This document shows positions 52,961 to 63,372 of a stretch of 64,000 bases of DNA, piece after piece. The position numbers were made by a program, and so were the translations under genes. Under the pieces are notes generated by a model. The model was not told the origin of the DNA, ran no database searches, and was given only the letters and a program-made list of their open reading frames with translations. The stretch is from Mycolicibacterium hippocampi (GTDB taxonomy: Bacteria; Actinomycetota; Actinomycetes; Mycobacteriales; Mycobacteriaceae): positions 3,410,001-3,474,000 of the forward strand of contig NZ_BLLB01000002.1 of NCBI RefSeq assembly GCF_010723735.1, read 5' to 3'. The number at the start of each line of letters is the position of its first letter. The first letter of the stretch is position 1.

Positions 52961-55900
52961 ATGTCCATGCTGTTTTCGGCATTGCCCGAACCCCAAGGCT
53001 TGTACGACCCCGACAACGAGTCGGACTCCTGTGGTGTCGCGATGGTGACCGACATCCGGGGGCGGCGGTCACATTCCATCGTGACCGACGGCCTGGTTGC
53101 CCTGGAACATCTCGAGCACCGCGGAGCGGCAGGGGCCGAACCCAATAGCGGTGACGGTGCCGGCATCCTCATCCAGCTCCCGGTCGATCTGCTTCGCGAG
53201 GTCGTCGAGTTCGAACTCCCGGCTCCCGCCGCCGACGGCGCGAATACCTTCGCTGCCGGGATCTGCTTCCTCCCCCAGGAACCCGGTGCTCGCACCGCCG
53301 CCCGCGACATGGTCGAAACCATCGCCGCAGAGGAGGGTCTCGAGGTTCTGGGATGGCGCGACGTTCCTGTCGACCCCGACGGTGCCGAAGTCGGCGTCAC
53401 CGCACTGGGCTGCATGCCGCACATGTCGCAGCTCTTCGTCTCTGCACCCGAACACAAGCTCGGCGGCGTCGACCTCGACCGCCGGGTGTTTCCGATGCGA
53501 AAGCGTGCCGAGCGCAACGGCGTGTACTTCCCGTCGCTGTCGAGTCGCACCATGGTCTACAAGGGCATGCTCACGACGATGCAACTGCCCCAGTACTTTC
53601 CGGACCTTCGTGACGAGCGCTGTGTCAGTGCGATAGCGATCGTGCACAGCCGCTTCTCGACGAACACCTTTCCGTCCTGGCCGCTGGCTCACCCGTTCCG
53701 GTTTGTCGCCCACAACGGTGAGATCAACACGGTGCGCGGCAACCGCAACCGGATGCACGCCCGCGAGGCCATGCTGGGCAGCGCACGCATTCCCGGTGAC
53801 CTGGGCAGACTTTCGCCGATCTGCACACCCGAGGCGTCCGACTCGGCGTCCTTCGACGAGGTTCTCGAGCTGCTGCATCTCGGCGGCCGCAGCCTTCCCC
53901 ACGCCGTACTGATGATGATCCCCGAGGCGTGGGAGAACAACACCGCAATGGACCCCGCCGAGCGGGCGTTCTGGCAGTTCCACGCCTCGCTGATGGAACC
54001 GTGGGACGGCCCCGCCTGCGTCACGTTCACCGACGGGACGTTGGTCGGGGCGGTTCTGGACCGCAACGGATTGCGGCCGGGACGCTGGTGGCGCACCCTC
54101 GACGACCGGATCATCCTGGCCAGCGAGAGCGGTGTGCTCGACGTGCCTTCCGCTCAGGTCGTGGCGAAGGGACGTCTGCAGCCGGGCAAGATGTTCCTGA
54201 TCGACACTGAGGCGGGACGCATCGTCTCCGACGACGAGGTCAAAGAGCAGCTCGCCGCGGCCGAGCCGTACGGGGAATGGCTGCACGCCGGGCTGCTCGA
54301 CCTCAAGACGTTGCCCGAGCGAGCCCGGGTTGCACCCAACCATGAGTCGGTGGTTCGCCGACAGGTCGCCTTCGGCTACACCGAGGAAGACCTGAGGATT
54401 CTGCTCGCGCCGATGGCGGCGTCGGGGACCGAGCCCCTGGGGTCGATGGGGACCGACACCCCGACCGCGGTGCTGTCGCAACGCTCCAAGCAGCTCTATG
54501 ACTACTTCGTCGAGCTGTTCGCCCAGGTGACCAACCCTCCGCTGGATGCCATCCGCGAAGAAGTGGTCACCTCGATGTCACGGGTCATGGGGCCCGAGCA
54601 CAACCTGCTCGAACCGGCGGCGGCTTCCTGTCGCCAGATCGTCCTGCGCTGGCCGGTCCTCGACAACGACGAACTCAACAAGATCGTCCACATCAATCAC
54701 GACGGAGAACAGCCGGGCCTGCGCACCGCGGTCCTGCGGGCTCTCTACGACGTCGAACGCGGTGGCGAGGGCCTTGCTGAAGCCATCGAGGACCTGAGGC
54801 TGCGGGCCTGCGATGCCATCGCCAAAGGTGCTCGGACACTGGTGATCTCAGACCGGGACTCGGACCACACCAAGGCCCCGATTCCCTCGTTGCTCGCTGT
54901 GTCGGCTGTGCACCACCACCTGGTGCGCACCAAACAGCGCACCATGGTCGCCCTCGTCGTGGAGACCGGCGACGCCCGCGAGGTCCACCACATCGCGATG
55001 CTGATCGGCTTCGGCGCCGCAGCGGTCAACCCGTATCTGGCCTTCGAGTCCATCGAAGACCTCATCCGTGAGGGCGAACTCACCGGCATCGAAGTCGCCA
55101 CCGCGGTGCGCAACTACCTCAAGGCGCTCGGCAAGGGTGTCATGAAGGTGATGAGCAAGATGGGCATCTCCACGGTCGCCTCATACACCGGCGCGCAAGC
55201 GTTCGAGGCAGTGGGGATCGACAAAGCCGTCATCAGCGAGTACTTCAGCGGCACGCCTTCTCAACTCGGCGGCGTCGGCCTCGACGTCATCGCCGAAGAG
55301 GTCAAACTGCGTCATCGCCGTGCCTATCCGGAGAACCCCACCGAGCGGGTGCACCGGCGGCTGGAGGTCGGAGGCGAGTACGCATTCCGGCGCGAGGGTG
55401 AACTGCACCTCTTCACACCTGAAGTGGTTTTCCTGCTTCAACATTCGACGCGCACCGGCCGCTACGAGGTCTTCCAGAACTACTCCGACGAGGTGAACCG
55501 GTTGGCGCGGGAAGGCGGCGCGCTGCGGGGGCTGTTCGAGTTCCGGAATGACCTTCGCCCACCCGTGCCGTTGGAGGAGGTCGAGCCGGTCGAATCCATC
55601 GTCAGCAGGTTCAACACCGGGGCGATGAGCTACGGCTCGATCTCCGCCGAGGCCCACGAGACGATGGCCGTCGCGATGAACAAGCTCGGCGGCCGGTCCA
55701 ACAGCGGGGAGGGCGGCGAGGACGTCGACCGCCTGTACGACCCGACGCGCCGTAGCGCGGTCAAACAGGTCGCCTCCGGTCGCTTCGGAGTGACCAGCGA
55801 CTACCTCGTCAACGCCTCCGACATCCAGATCAAGATGGCTCAGGGTGCCAAACCCGGTGAGGGCGGGCAACTCCCGGGCTACAAGGTGTACCCCAACATC

Positions 55901-57514
55901 GCCAAGACCCGGCACTCCACCCCGGGCGTCGGGCTCATCTCGCCACCGCCGCACCACGACATCTATTCGATCGAGGACCTCGCTCAGCTGATCCACGACC
56001 TGAAGAACGCGAACTCCGAGGCCCGCATCCACGTCAAGCTGGTCAGCTCGGTGGGTGTGGGCACTGTCGCGGCCGGGGTGTCCAAAGCGCACGCCGACGT
56101 GGTCCTGATCTCCGGTTATGACGGCGGCACCGGTGCGGCCCCCCTGACCAGCCTCAAACACGCTGGAGCGCCATGGGAGATCGGGCTGGCCGACACCCAG
56201 CAGACCCTGGTCCTCAACGGCCTCCGCGACCGGATCACCGTGCAGTGCGACGGCGGCATGCGCACCGCACGGGACGTGATCGTGGCGGCTCTGCTGGGCG
56301 CCGAGGAGTTCGGCTTCGCGACCGCGCCACTGGTGGTCGCCGGGTGCATCATGATGCGGGTGTGCCACCTGGACACCTGCCCGGTCGGTGTCGCCACGCA
56401 GAACCCGGAACTGAGGGCGCGGTTCAACGGCAAGCCGGAGTTCGTGGAGAACCTCTTCCGGTTCATCGCCGAGGACATCCGAAAGTACCTGGCCGAACTG
56501 GGTTTCCGCAGCATCGACGAAGCGGTGGGACACGCTGAGGTTCTCGACACCGCCCTGGGCGTGGCGCACTGGAAGAGCAAGGGCCTGGATCTGACCCCGA
56601 TCTTCGCGGTCCCCTCGGACGCTGACGGTGCCCGGTTGACGCAGCGCAGGAGGGTGCGGGACCAGGATCACGGCCTCGACCACGCTCTGGACCGCACGCT
56701 GATCCAGCTCGCCGAAGGGGCACTCGAGGATGCGCATCCGATGCGGCTGGATCTGCCGGTCCGCAATGTCAACCGCACGGTGGGGACGCTGCTCGGCAGT
56801 GAGGTCACCCGGCGGTACGGGGCCCAGGGGCTCCCGGACGACACCATCCACGTGACCCTCACCGGCTCGGCCGGTCAGTCCCTGGGTGCGTTCCTGCCGC
56901 CGGGGATCACCCTCGAGCTCATCGGTGACGCCAACGACTATGTGGGTAAAGGGCTCTCGGGCGGGAAGGTGATCGTCAAACCCCAGGATGACGTGCTGTT
57001 CCTGCCGGAGGACAACGTCATCGCCGGCAACACCCTGCTCTACGGCGCGACCTCGGGGGAGGTGTACCTACGTGGGCAGGTCGGCGAACGGTTCGGCGCC
57101 CGCAACTCCGGAGCGCTGGCTGTCGTCGAAGGTGTCGGTGACCACGCCTGCGAGTACATGACAGGTGGTCGCGTCGTGGTGCTCGGCCGGGTCGGCCGGA
57201 ACATGGCCGCGGGTATGTCGGGTGGGATCGCGTTCGTCCTGGGCATCAACCCCAAGCGGGTGAACACCGACATGGTGGAGCTGCAACGCCTCGACCCGGA
57301 GGACCTGGTGTGGTTGCGTGCGGTGATCGCGCAGCACGCGTGCTACACGGGCAGCACGGTGGCGGCGTCGGTGCTGTCGGACTGGCCAAGGCGCAGTGCA
57401 CAATTCACCAAAGTCATGCCGCGCGACTACCAGCGCGTGCTGCAGGCGACCCGGATGGCGAAAGCCGAGGGCCGCGACGTCGACGCTGCGATCATGGAGG
57501 CGAGCCGTGGCTGA
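52961..57514 (+). CDS. gltB: Glutamate synthase large subunit
   Basis: Makes two glutamates from glutamine and 2-oxoglutarate. 1517 residues. The class II amidotransferase domain begins at DSCGVAMV; C24 would become the N-terminal nucleophile after removal of a 23-residue propeptide. The central and FMN domains follow ([20 protein letters not shown] and [11 protein letters not shown]), with [3Fe-4S] Cys residues in [15 protein letters not shown] near residue 1130. A C-terminal beta-helix with G-rich repeats ends the protein. ATG 52961 is 3 bases after GGAGG; ATG 52967 has better spacing. Confidence 0.97.
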   Translation: MSMLFSALPEPQGLYDPDNESDSCGVAMVTDIRGRRSHSIVTDGLVALEHLEHRGAAGAEPNSGDGAGILIQLPVDLLREVVEFELPAPAADGANTFAAGICFLPQEPGARTAARDMVETIAAEEGLEVLGWRDVPVDPDGAEVGVTALGCMPHMSQLFVSAPEHKLGGVDLDRRVFPMRKRAERNGVYFPSLSSRTMVYKGMLTTMQLPQYFPDLRDERCVSAIAIVHSRFSTNTFPSWPLAHPFRFVAHNGEINTVRGNRNRMHAREAMLGSARIPGDLGRLSPICTPEASDSASFDEVLELLHLGGRSLPHAVLMMIPEAWENNTAMDPAERAFWQFHASLMEPWDGPACVTFTDGTLVGAVLDRNGLRPGRWWRTLDDRIILASESGVLDVPSAQVVAKGRLQPGKMFLIDTEAGRIVSDDEVKEQLAAAEPYGEWLHAGLLDLKTLPERARVAPNHESVVRRQVAFGYTEEDLRILLAPMAASGTEPLGSMGTDTPTAVLSQRSKQLYDYFVELFAQVTNPPLDAIREEVVTSMSRVMGPEHNLLEPAAASCRQIVLRWPVLDNDELNKIVHINHDGEQPGLRTAVLRALYDVERGGEGLAEAIEDLRLRACDAIAKGARTLVISDRDSDHTKAPIPSLLAVSAVHHHLVRTKQRTMVALVVETGDAREVHHIAMLIGFGAAAVNPYLAFESIEDLIREGELTGIEVATAVRNYLKALGKGVMKVMSKMGISTVASYTGAQAFEAVGIDKAVISEYFSGTPSQLGGVGLDVIAEEVKLRHRRAYPENPTERVHRRLEVGGEYAFRREGELHLFTPEVVFLLQHSTRTGRYEVFQNYSDEVNRLAREGGALRGLFEFRNDLRPPVPLEEVEPVESIVSRFNTGAMSYGSISAEAHETMAVAMNKLGGRSNSGEGGEDVDRLYDPTRRSAVKQVASGRFGVTSDYLVNASDIQIKMAQGAKPGEGGQLPGYKVYPNIAKTRHSTPGVGLISPPPHHDIYSIEDLAQLIHDLKNANSEARIHVKLVSSVGVGTVAAGVSKAHADVVLISGYDGGTGAAPLTSLKHAGAPWEIGLADTQQTLVLNGLRDRITVQCDGGMRTARDVIVAALLGAEEFGFATAPLVVAGCIMMRVCHLDTCPVGVATQNPELRARFNGKPEFVENLFRFIAEDIRKYLAELGFRSIDEAVGHAEVLDTALGVAHWKSKGLDLTPIFAVPSDADGARLTQRRRVRDQDHGLDHALDRTLIQLAEGALEDAHPMRLDLPVRNVNRTVGTLLGSEVTRRYGAQGLPDDTIHVTLTGSAGQSLGAFLPPGITLELIGDANDYVGKGLSGGKVIVKPQDDVLFLPEDNVIAGNTLLYGATSGEVYLRGQVGERFGARNSGALAVVEGVGDHACEYMTGGRVVVLGRVGRNMAAGMSGGIAFVLGINPKRVNTDMVELQRLDPEDLVWLRAVIAQHACYTGSTVAASVLSDWPRRSAQFTKVMPRDYQRVLQATRMAKAEGRDVDAAIMEASRG

Positions 57515-59015
57515 TCCACATGGATTTCTCGAGGTGCACCGGGTCGAGGCGACCAAACGTCCGGTCGACGAGCGGGTCGGTGACTGGCGCGAGGTCTACG
57601 AACAGCAGGATCCCCACCAGCGGGCCGGCGAGGTGTCCCAGCAGGCCCGTCGCTGCATGGACTGCGGTATCCCGTTCTGCCACTCCGGTACGGCGGGGTG
57701 CCCGCTGGGCAACCTGATCCCCGAATGGAACGACCTGGTCCGGCGGGGCCGCTGGGACGCGGCCAGCGACCGACTGCACGCCACCAACAACTTCCCGGAG
57801 TTCACCGGCCGGTTGTGTCCCGCCCCGTGCGAAGCCGCGTGTGTGCTGTCGATCGCCGAAGAGCAGACCGGCGGCAGCGTGACGATCAAACGGATCGAGC
57901 AGACGATCGCCGATCAGGCGTGGATGGACGGCATCATCGCGCCGCAGCCGGCGGCGATCTCCACCGGCAAGCGTGTCGCGGTCGTCGGCTCCGGTCCCGC
58001 CGGTCTCGCCGCAGCTCAGCAGCTCACCCGGGCCGGGCATGACGTCACGGTCTACGAGCGGGACGACCGGATCGGCGGGCTGATGCGCTACGGCATCCCC
58101 GAGTACAAGCTCGAGAAGGCCACCCTCAACCAGCGTCTGGCCCAGATGCGCGCGGAGGGAACACGTTTCGTCACCGACTGTGAGGTGGGTGTGGACCTGC
58201 CCATCGAGCAGCTGCGCGCCCAGCACGACGCCGTGGTGCTGGCGATCGGAGCGCTGCGGGCCCGGGACAACGACGTCGAGGGACGCGACCTGGCCGGTGT
58301 GCACCTGGCGATGGAGCATCTGGTGCCCGCCAACAAAGAGTGTGAGGGCGACGGTGAAAGCGAGGTCTCCGCAGCGGGCAAACACGTCGTGATCATCGGC
58401 GGCGGCGACACCGGCGCGGACTGCCTGGGCACCGCGCACCGGCAGGGCGCCGCATCGGTGACCCAGCTGGACTACAACCCCGAACCGCCGGAGCTGCGGG
58501 ACGACTCGAGGTCACCGTGGCCGACCTGGCCGATCGTGCTGCGGACCCGTCTGTCGCCGGCCCACGCCGAAGGCGGCGACCGTCGCTACCAGGTGGCGGT
58601 TCAACGGTTCCTCGGCGATGAGCAGGGCAACGTCCGGGCGGTGGAGATCGCCGAGGTCAAGGTCGAGCGCGACGAGACCGGACGACGCCACATCGTGCCG
58701 GTCGGCGACTCACTGGAGATCCCGTGTGAGCTGGCACTGCTGGCCATCGGGTTCGACGGTGTCGAGCACATGCCGCTGTTGGAGGGTCTCGGGCTGGAGC
58801 TCAACCGCCGCGGTGCGCTGCCGTGCGGGCAGGACTGGCAGACAGACGCCCCCGGCGTGTTCGTGTGCGGGGACGCCCACCGCGGCGCGTCGCTGATCGT
58901 GTGGGCGATCGCGGAGGGCCGAAGCGCCGCGCACGCCGTCGACAGCTACCTGATGGGGGAGTCGGACCTTCCTGCGCCGGTCAGGCCCGGTGCGCTACCG
59001 CTGGCCGTCGTCTGA
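57507..59015 (+). CDS. gltD: Glutamate synthase small subunit
   Basis: Passes NADPH electrons to GltB through FAD and Fe-S clusters. 502 residues. N-terminal cluster motifs are [26 protein letters not shown] and [10 protein letters not shown]; the FAD site is [15 protein letters not shown] and the NADPH site [16 protein letters not shown] 57507 overlaps gltB by 8 bases and has GGAGG 6 bases upstream, so the pair is coupled. Confidence 0.97.
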   Translation: MADPHGFLEVHRVEATKRPVDERVGDWREVYEQQDPHQRAGEVSQQARRCMDCGIPFCHSGTAGCPLGNLIPEWNDLVRRGRWDAASDRLHATNNFPEFTGRLCPAPCEAACVLSIAEEQTGGSVTIKRIEQTIADQAWMDGIIAPQPAAISTGKRVAVVGSGPAGLAAAQQLTRAGHDVTVYERDDRIGGLMRYGIPEYKLEKATLNQRLAQMRAEGTRFVTDCEVGVDLPIEQLRAQHDAVVLAIGALRARDNDVEGRDLAGVHLAMEHLVPANKECEGDGESEVSAAGKHVVIIGGGDTGADCLGTAHRQGAASVTQLDYNPEPPELRDDSRSPWPTWPIVLRTRLSPAHAEGGDRRYQVAVQRFLGDEQGNVRAVEIAEVKVERDETGRRHIVPVGDSLEIPCELALLAIGFDGVEHMPLLEGLGLELNRRGALPCGQDWQTDAPGVFVCGDAHRGASLIVWAIAEGRSAAHAVDSYLMGESDLPAPVRPGALPLAVV

Positions 59016-59028
59016 ATCGATCAACGAC

Positions 59029-59042
59029 TATGCTCAACAGCC
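59029..59042 (+). promoter_or_regulatory. Candidate leaderless promoter of pyk
   Basis: TATGCT (59029-59034) lies in the 27-base gap after gltD and ends 8 bases before the pyk GTG. There is no Shine-Dalgarno sequence in the gap, which supports a start at or next to the GTG. No clear -35. Confidence 0.4.
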
Positions 59043-60461
59043 GTGAATAGACGCGGAAAGATCGTCTGTACGCTGGGCCCCGCCACCGCCTCCGAGGAGG
59101 CGGTCAAGAAGCTCGTGGAGTCCGGGATGGACGTCGCCAGACTGAACTTCAGCCACGGTGACTACAGCGACCATGAGGCCAACTACAAGCGGGTCCGGAC
59201 TGCCTCCGATGTGACCGGACACGCCGTCGGGATCCTCGCCGACCTGCAAGGACCGAAGATCCGGCTGGGCCGATTCGCCGATGGGCCGGTCGTGTGGGCC
59301 AACGGCGAGACGGTGCGGATCACCGTCGAGGACTTCGAAGGCAACCACGACCGGGTGTCGACGACCTACAAGCGCCTGGCCCAGGACGCCAGCCCGGGTG
59401 ACCGGGTCTTGGTCGATGACGGCAACGTCGGTCTGGTCGTGGAGCACATCGACGGCAACGACGTGGTCTGCTCGGTCACCGAGGGCGGCAAGGTCAGCAA
59501 CAACAAGGGCATGTCGCTGCCCGGGATGAGCGTCTCGGCCCCGGCACTGTCGGAGAAGGACATCGAAGACCTGGAGTTCGCGGTGCGACTCGGTGTCGAC
59601 CTGGTGGCGCTGTCGTTCGTGCGTTCGCCCGCCGACGTCGAACTGGTCCACGAGGTGATGGACCGGGTCGGCCGGCGGGTCCCGGTGATCGCCAAGCTCG
59701 AGAAGCCGGAAGCCATCGACAACCTCGAGGCGATCGTTCTGGCCTTCGACGCGATCATGGTCGCTCGCGGTGATCTGGGTGTGGAACTCCCGTTGGAGGA
59801 AGTTCCCCTCGTGCAGAAGCGTGCCATCCAGATGGCCAGGGAGAACGCGAAACCCGTCATCGTGGCCACCCAGATGCTGGAGTCGATGATCGAGAACTCC
59901 CGTCCCACCCGGGCCGAAGCGTCCGACGTCGCCAACGCCGTGCTCGACGGCGCCGACGCGGTGATGCTCTCGGGTGAGACCTCGGTGGGCAAGTTCCCGT
60001 TCGAGACCGTCAAGACGATGGCCCGGATCATCAGCGCGGTCGAGGACAACTCGGTGGCGGCGCCACCACTGACCCACGTGCCGCGCACCAAGCGCGGGGT
60101 GATCTCCTACGCCGCCCGCGACATCGGCGAACGCCTCGATGCCAAAGCGCTGGTCGCCTTCACCCAATCCGGTGACACGGTTCGTCGGCTGGCCCGGCTG
60201 CACACGCCGCTGCCGGTGCTGGCGTTCACCGCGCTGCCCGAGGTGCGCAGCCAGCTGGCGCTGACCTGGGGCACCGAAACATTCATCGTTCCGCACATCG
60301 AGACCACCGACGGCATGATCCGTCAGGTCGACAAATCGATGCTGGAGATGGACCGCTACCGGCGCGGGGACCTGGTGGTCATCGTCGCGGGCGCTCCGCC
60401 GGGCACAGTAGGCTCCACGAATCTGATCCATGTGCACCGGATCGGGGAGGACGACGTCTAG
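59043..60461 (+). CDS. pyk: Pyruvate kinase
   Basis: The last ATP-forming step of glycolysis. 472 residues, the M. tuberculosis PykA length. RRGKIVCTLGPAT, LNFSHGDYSDH, IIAKLE-type metal ligand block (VIAKLEKPEAIDNL), MVARGDLGVELPLEEVP and MLSGETSVGKFP are intact. The B domain and the C-terminal effector domain are complete. GTG 59043 begins at the conserved N-terminus. Lies 27 bases after gltD but probably has its own promoter. Confidence 0.97.
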   Translation: MNRRGKIVCTLGPATASEEAVKKLVESGMDVARLNFSHGDYSDHEANYKRVRTASDVTGHAVGILADLQGPKIRLGRFADGPVVWANGETVRITVEDFEGNHDRVSTTYKRLAQDASPGDRVLVDDGNVGLVVEHIDGNDVVCSVTEGGKVSNNKGMSLPGMSVSAPALSEKDIEDLEFAVRLGVDLVALSFVRSPADVELVHEVMDRVGRRVPVIAKLEKPEAIDNLEAIVLAFDAIMVARGDLGVELPLEEVPLVQKRAIQMARENAKPVIVATQMLESMIENSRPTRAEASDVANAVLDGADAVMLSGETSVGKFPFETVKTMARIISAVEDNSVAAPPLTHVPRTKRGVISYAARDIGERLDAKALVAFTQSGDTVRRLARLHTPLPVLAFTALPEVRSQLALTWGTETFIVPHIETTDGMIRQVDKSMLEMDRYRRGDLVVIVAGAPPGTVGSTNLIHVHRIGEDDV

Positions 60462-60477
60462 ACACAGGGGGTAGTGC

Positions 60478-61380
60478 GTGCAGGAGTCCGAGCCGGCCGC
60501 TGATTTCGACGAGCTGCTGGCGATACTGCACCTGCAACGACTCGACGACGACACCTTCACCGGCGCCCATCCGAGCAAGAACCCCATCCGCACCTTCGGC
60601 GGTCAGATGATGGCGCAGGCGTTCGTCGCCGCCGGCCGCACCCTTGCCCACCCGCTGACGCCCAGCGCGCTGTCCGCGCATTTCATCGCAGGCGGCGACC
60701 CCACGCTCGACCTGGAGTTCCATGTCGTGCGGCTGCGCGACGAACGCCGTTTCGCCAACCGGCGCGTCGACGTCATGCAGAAGGGGCAGTTGCTGACCAC
60801 CGCGCTGGTGTCCTACCTGGCCGGTGGCCGCGGTCTCGAACACGGTGCCGAAGTACCGTCGCCGGAGGATCCCGACGAACTGCCGCCGATCGACGAGTTG
60901 CTGCGCGGTTACGAGGATGTGGTGCCGCACTTCGCGAACGCGCTGCGCCCCATCGAGTGGCGCTACACCAACGACCCGGCCTGGGTGATGCGTGACAAGG
61001 GTGACCGGCTGACCTACAACCGGGTCTGGATGAAGGCCCGCGGCGTGATGCCCGACGATCCGGTGTTGCACGGCGCCGCGCTGGTGTACTCGTCGGACAC
61101 CACGGTGCTCGACTCGATCATCACCACCCACGGATTGTCGTGGGGTCATGACCGCATCTTCGCCGTCACCACCAACCACTCGGTGTGGTTTCACCGGCCG
61201 CTGCGGTTCGACGACTGGGTGCTCTACTCGACGAGGTCACCGGTGGCTTCGGACTCCCGCGGTCTGGGGACCGGCCACTTCTACGACCGCTCCGGTCAGC
61301 CGCTGGCCACCGTCGTGCAGGAGGGAATCGTGAAGTACTTCCCGCCCAGGTCGAGTGCGCGACCTACGGCGTCGGGGTGA
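60478..61380 (+). CDS. tesB: Acyl-CoA thioesterase II
   Basis: Hydrolyses acyl-CoA to free acid and CoA. 300 residues, a double hot-dog fold. The N-terminal repeat has FGGQMMAQAFVAAGRT; the catalytic triad is expected in YSSDTTVLDS (Asp), the NHSVWFHRPLRFDDWVLY region and TVVQEGIVKY (Gln). Corresponds to Rv1618, also after pyk. GTG 60478 has a G-rich Shine-Dalgarno. The end overlaps the convergent DUF4190 gene by 17 bases. Confidence 0.94.
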   Translation: MQESEPAADFDELLAILHLQRLDDDTFTGAHPSKNPIRTFGGQMMAQAFVAAGRTLAHPLTPSALSAHFIAGGDPTLDLEFHVVRLRDERRFANRRVDVMQKGQLLTTALVSYLAGGRGLEHGAEVPSPEDPDELPPIDELLRGYEDVVPHFANALRPIEWRYTNDPAWVMRDKGDRLTYNRVWMKARGVMPDDPVLHGAALVYSSDTTVLDSIITTHGLSWGHDRIFAVTTNHSVWFHRPLRFDDWVLYSTRSPVASDSRGLGTGHFYDRSGQPLATVVQEGIVKYFPPRSSARPTASG

Positions 61381-61843
61381 CCGTGACGGAGAACTGGTCC
61401 TCCACCCGCTGGGTGAATTCGTTGGCGCAGTCGTCGATGGCCTGCTGATCGGAACCGGCCCGGGTCACACAGTCGATGTAGTCACCGCCGCCGACCTCGT
61501 TGAAGCCCCACACAGCGAAGGCGATCGCGGCGATGGACACCAGGATGCTCAGCGCGCCCAGGACGATCCCGGCGACCGCGATGCCGCCGTTGGTGGCCTC
61601 GCCGCGCTTGACCCGGCCCCGGCCCAGGAACCCGAGGATGATCGCCACGACTCCGAGGACGATGCCGCCGAAGACGGTGAACAGGCTGACGATCGCGACC
61701 ACGAGTGACGCCACACCGAGGCCGTTCTTCGGCGCCGACGGGGCAGGTGGGGGATAGCCGCCGTACGAGCCGTAGGGCGGTGGCGGCGGGTAGCCGCCCG
61801 GGTACGCGCCGTACTGCGGAGGTGGAGGCGGCGGTTCGCTCAT
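61364..61843 (-). CDS. DUF4190-type membrane protein
   Basis: 159 residues. The first 38 are Pro/Tyr/Gly-rich (PPPPQYG-type), then two helices (about 42-72 and 85-112) with GLGVASLVVAIVSLF and GGIAVAGIVLGALSIL, the DUF4190 pattern. The C-terminal 45 residues hold two Cys (C125, C139) and are probably outside. Function unknown. The ATG overlaps the cydC stop (ATGA), yet a -10 (TAATCT, 61856-61851) ends 7 bases before it, so it may also have its own leaderless mRNA. Confidence 0.82.
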   Translation of the reverse strand: MSEPPPPPPQYGAYPGGYPPPPPYGSYGGYPPPAPSAPKNGLGVASLVVAIVSLFTVFGGIVLGVVAIILGFLGRGRVKRGEATNGGIAVAGIVLGALSILVSIAAIAFAVWGFNEVGGGDYIDCVTRAGSDQQAIDDCANEFTQRVEDQFSVTVTPTP

Positions 61844-63372
61844 GCCGGTGAGATTACCCGTTGAGCAGCGAGGTCGACGGTGGTACAGACGGCTTCGCCG
61901 GGCAGGCGCTCGGGCAGGCAGTGGGTGGCCACGACCACGGTGCGGTCCGCGGGGAACATCGCTCCGGGAGTGAGGAGGTCGACCAGGATCTGGTCGGCAT
62001 CGGAGCTGTCGAGGTGCTCGGTGGGTTCGTCCAGGAGCACGGTCGGCGCCGTCGACAGCAGCGCCCGCGCCAGCAGCAGCCGCCGACGTTGCCCCGCGGA
62101 CACTGCCGCCGCGCCCCCGACGAGGACTGTGGACAACCCGTCGGGCAGCCCCTGCAACCACGTCCCGAGTCCGCTTTTGTGCAGTGCATCGCGTAGTTCT
62201 TCGTCGGAGGCGTCGCCGCGGGCGACGAGCAGGTTGTCGCGCACCGTGGTGGCGAACAGGTGCGCGTCCTCGGCGAAGAACACGCCCAGCGGGACGGTGC
62301 CGGGCAGCAGCCCCGCCGTCTGCATCAGCAGCGTGGTTTTGCCGCATCCGCTCGGTCCGACCACAGCGACCCGGGAGCCGGGCGTCAGCTCCAACGGCGC
62401 CACCACCGGGCGGCGACCGTCATCGGCGGGTCCCTGCAGTGCCAGCAGTCGCTGGGCCGCGATGCGTGCCCGGGTCAGCGCCATGGCCGCGCCGGGCAGC
62501 GCCGCAGTGGCTTCGAACGCCGACAGCGGCAGCAGCATCAGGATCGCGACGGTGGTCGGGGCCACAGCGTTCGACAGCCCGATGCCGGCGACCAGCGCAC
62601 CGATCACGCTGACCCCGACTGCGGCGGTGGGCGCCGCAGCGGCTACCGCGGCGGGAGCGGCGGCACGGTCGATGGCGCGTCCCCACCGGCGTTGCTCGTC
62701 AGCGGACTCGGCGAGGACTCCGGCGAGCCGGCCGCTCACCCGCAACTCGGGGGCGTGCTCGAGGGCGAGCATCGCCGCGGTGTCCCGCCGCGCGTGATGC
62801 TCGACCGCCACCCTCTCGGCCGCCGCGGCGGCCCGCGCGGCCACCGCCGGCGCGAGTACCCCTGCGATCACCAGGCAGCCGCCCAGCACCACGGCCGCGC
62901 CCGCCGAGATCACGGCGATCACCCCGACGGCCGCCACACCGAGAACGGCGGCGACGCAGATCGGCACCACGGCGCGCACCAGCACGTCGGACAGGTCGTC
63001 GACGTTGGAACCGACCCGCGCCACCAGGTCACCGCTGTGCCGTCGCATGACGGCGTCCACCGGGCCGCCGGCGAGCCGGCTGAAGAGCTGCTCACGCGCG
63101 GTGCCCGCGGCGCGCAGGGCGGTGTCATGGGACGCCAGCCGCTCGCAGTAGCCCAGCACGCCACGCGAGATGCCCAGCGCGCGCACCGCCACCACGGCGA
63201 CCGTCAGATGCAGCACCGGCGGCATCTCCCACGCCCTGGTGATCAGCCATGCGGCCACCCCGGCCAGCGCCAGCGCGCTGCCCAGCGATCCCACCCCGAA
63301 CGCGACGGCCATCAGCACCCGGGGCAGTCGCGGCCGCAGCAGGGTCCAGGCCCGGGCCTCAAGACGCGACAC
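61840..63372 (-). CDS. cydC: Thiol reductant ABC exporter subunit CydC
   Basis: With CydD, exports cysteine/glutathione-type thiols and is needed to assemble cytochrome bd. 510 residues: six membrane helices, then an ATPase domain with Walker A GPSGCGKTT, signature VSAGQRRR, Walker B TVLLDEP and an H-loop His in VATHCLPE. The Q-loop Gln is Glu (FFAEDAHLF). Only 23 residues separate the Walker A Lys from that Glu, against 41 in the CydD partner. M. tuberculosis CydC is about 576 residues. Overlaps cydD by 14 bases. Confidence 0.92.
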   Translation of the reverse strand: MSRLEARAWTLLRPRLPRVLMAVAFGVGSLGSALALAGVAAWLITRAWEMPPVLHLTVAVVAVRALGISRGVLGYCERLASHDTALRAAGTAREQLFSRLAGGPVDAVMRRHSGDLVARVGSNVDDLSDVLVRAVVPICVAAVLGVAAVGVIAVISAGAAVVLGGCLVIAGVLAPAVAARAAAAAERVAVEHHARRDTAAMLALEHAPELRVSGRLAGVLAESADEQRRWGRAIDRAAAPAAVAAAAPTAAVGVSVIGALVAGIGLSNAVAPTTVAILMLLPLSAFEATAALPGAAMALTRARIAAQRLLALQGPADDGRRPVVAPLELTPGSRVAVVGPSGCGKTTLLMQTAGLLPGTVPLGVFFAEDAHLFATTVRDNLLVARGDASDEELRDALHKSGLGTWLQGLPDGLSTVLVGGAAAVSAGQRRRLLLARALLSTAPTVLLDEPTEHLDSSDADQILVDLLTPGAMFPADRTVVVATHCLPERLPGEAVCTTVDLAAQRVISPA

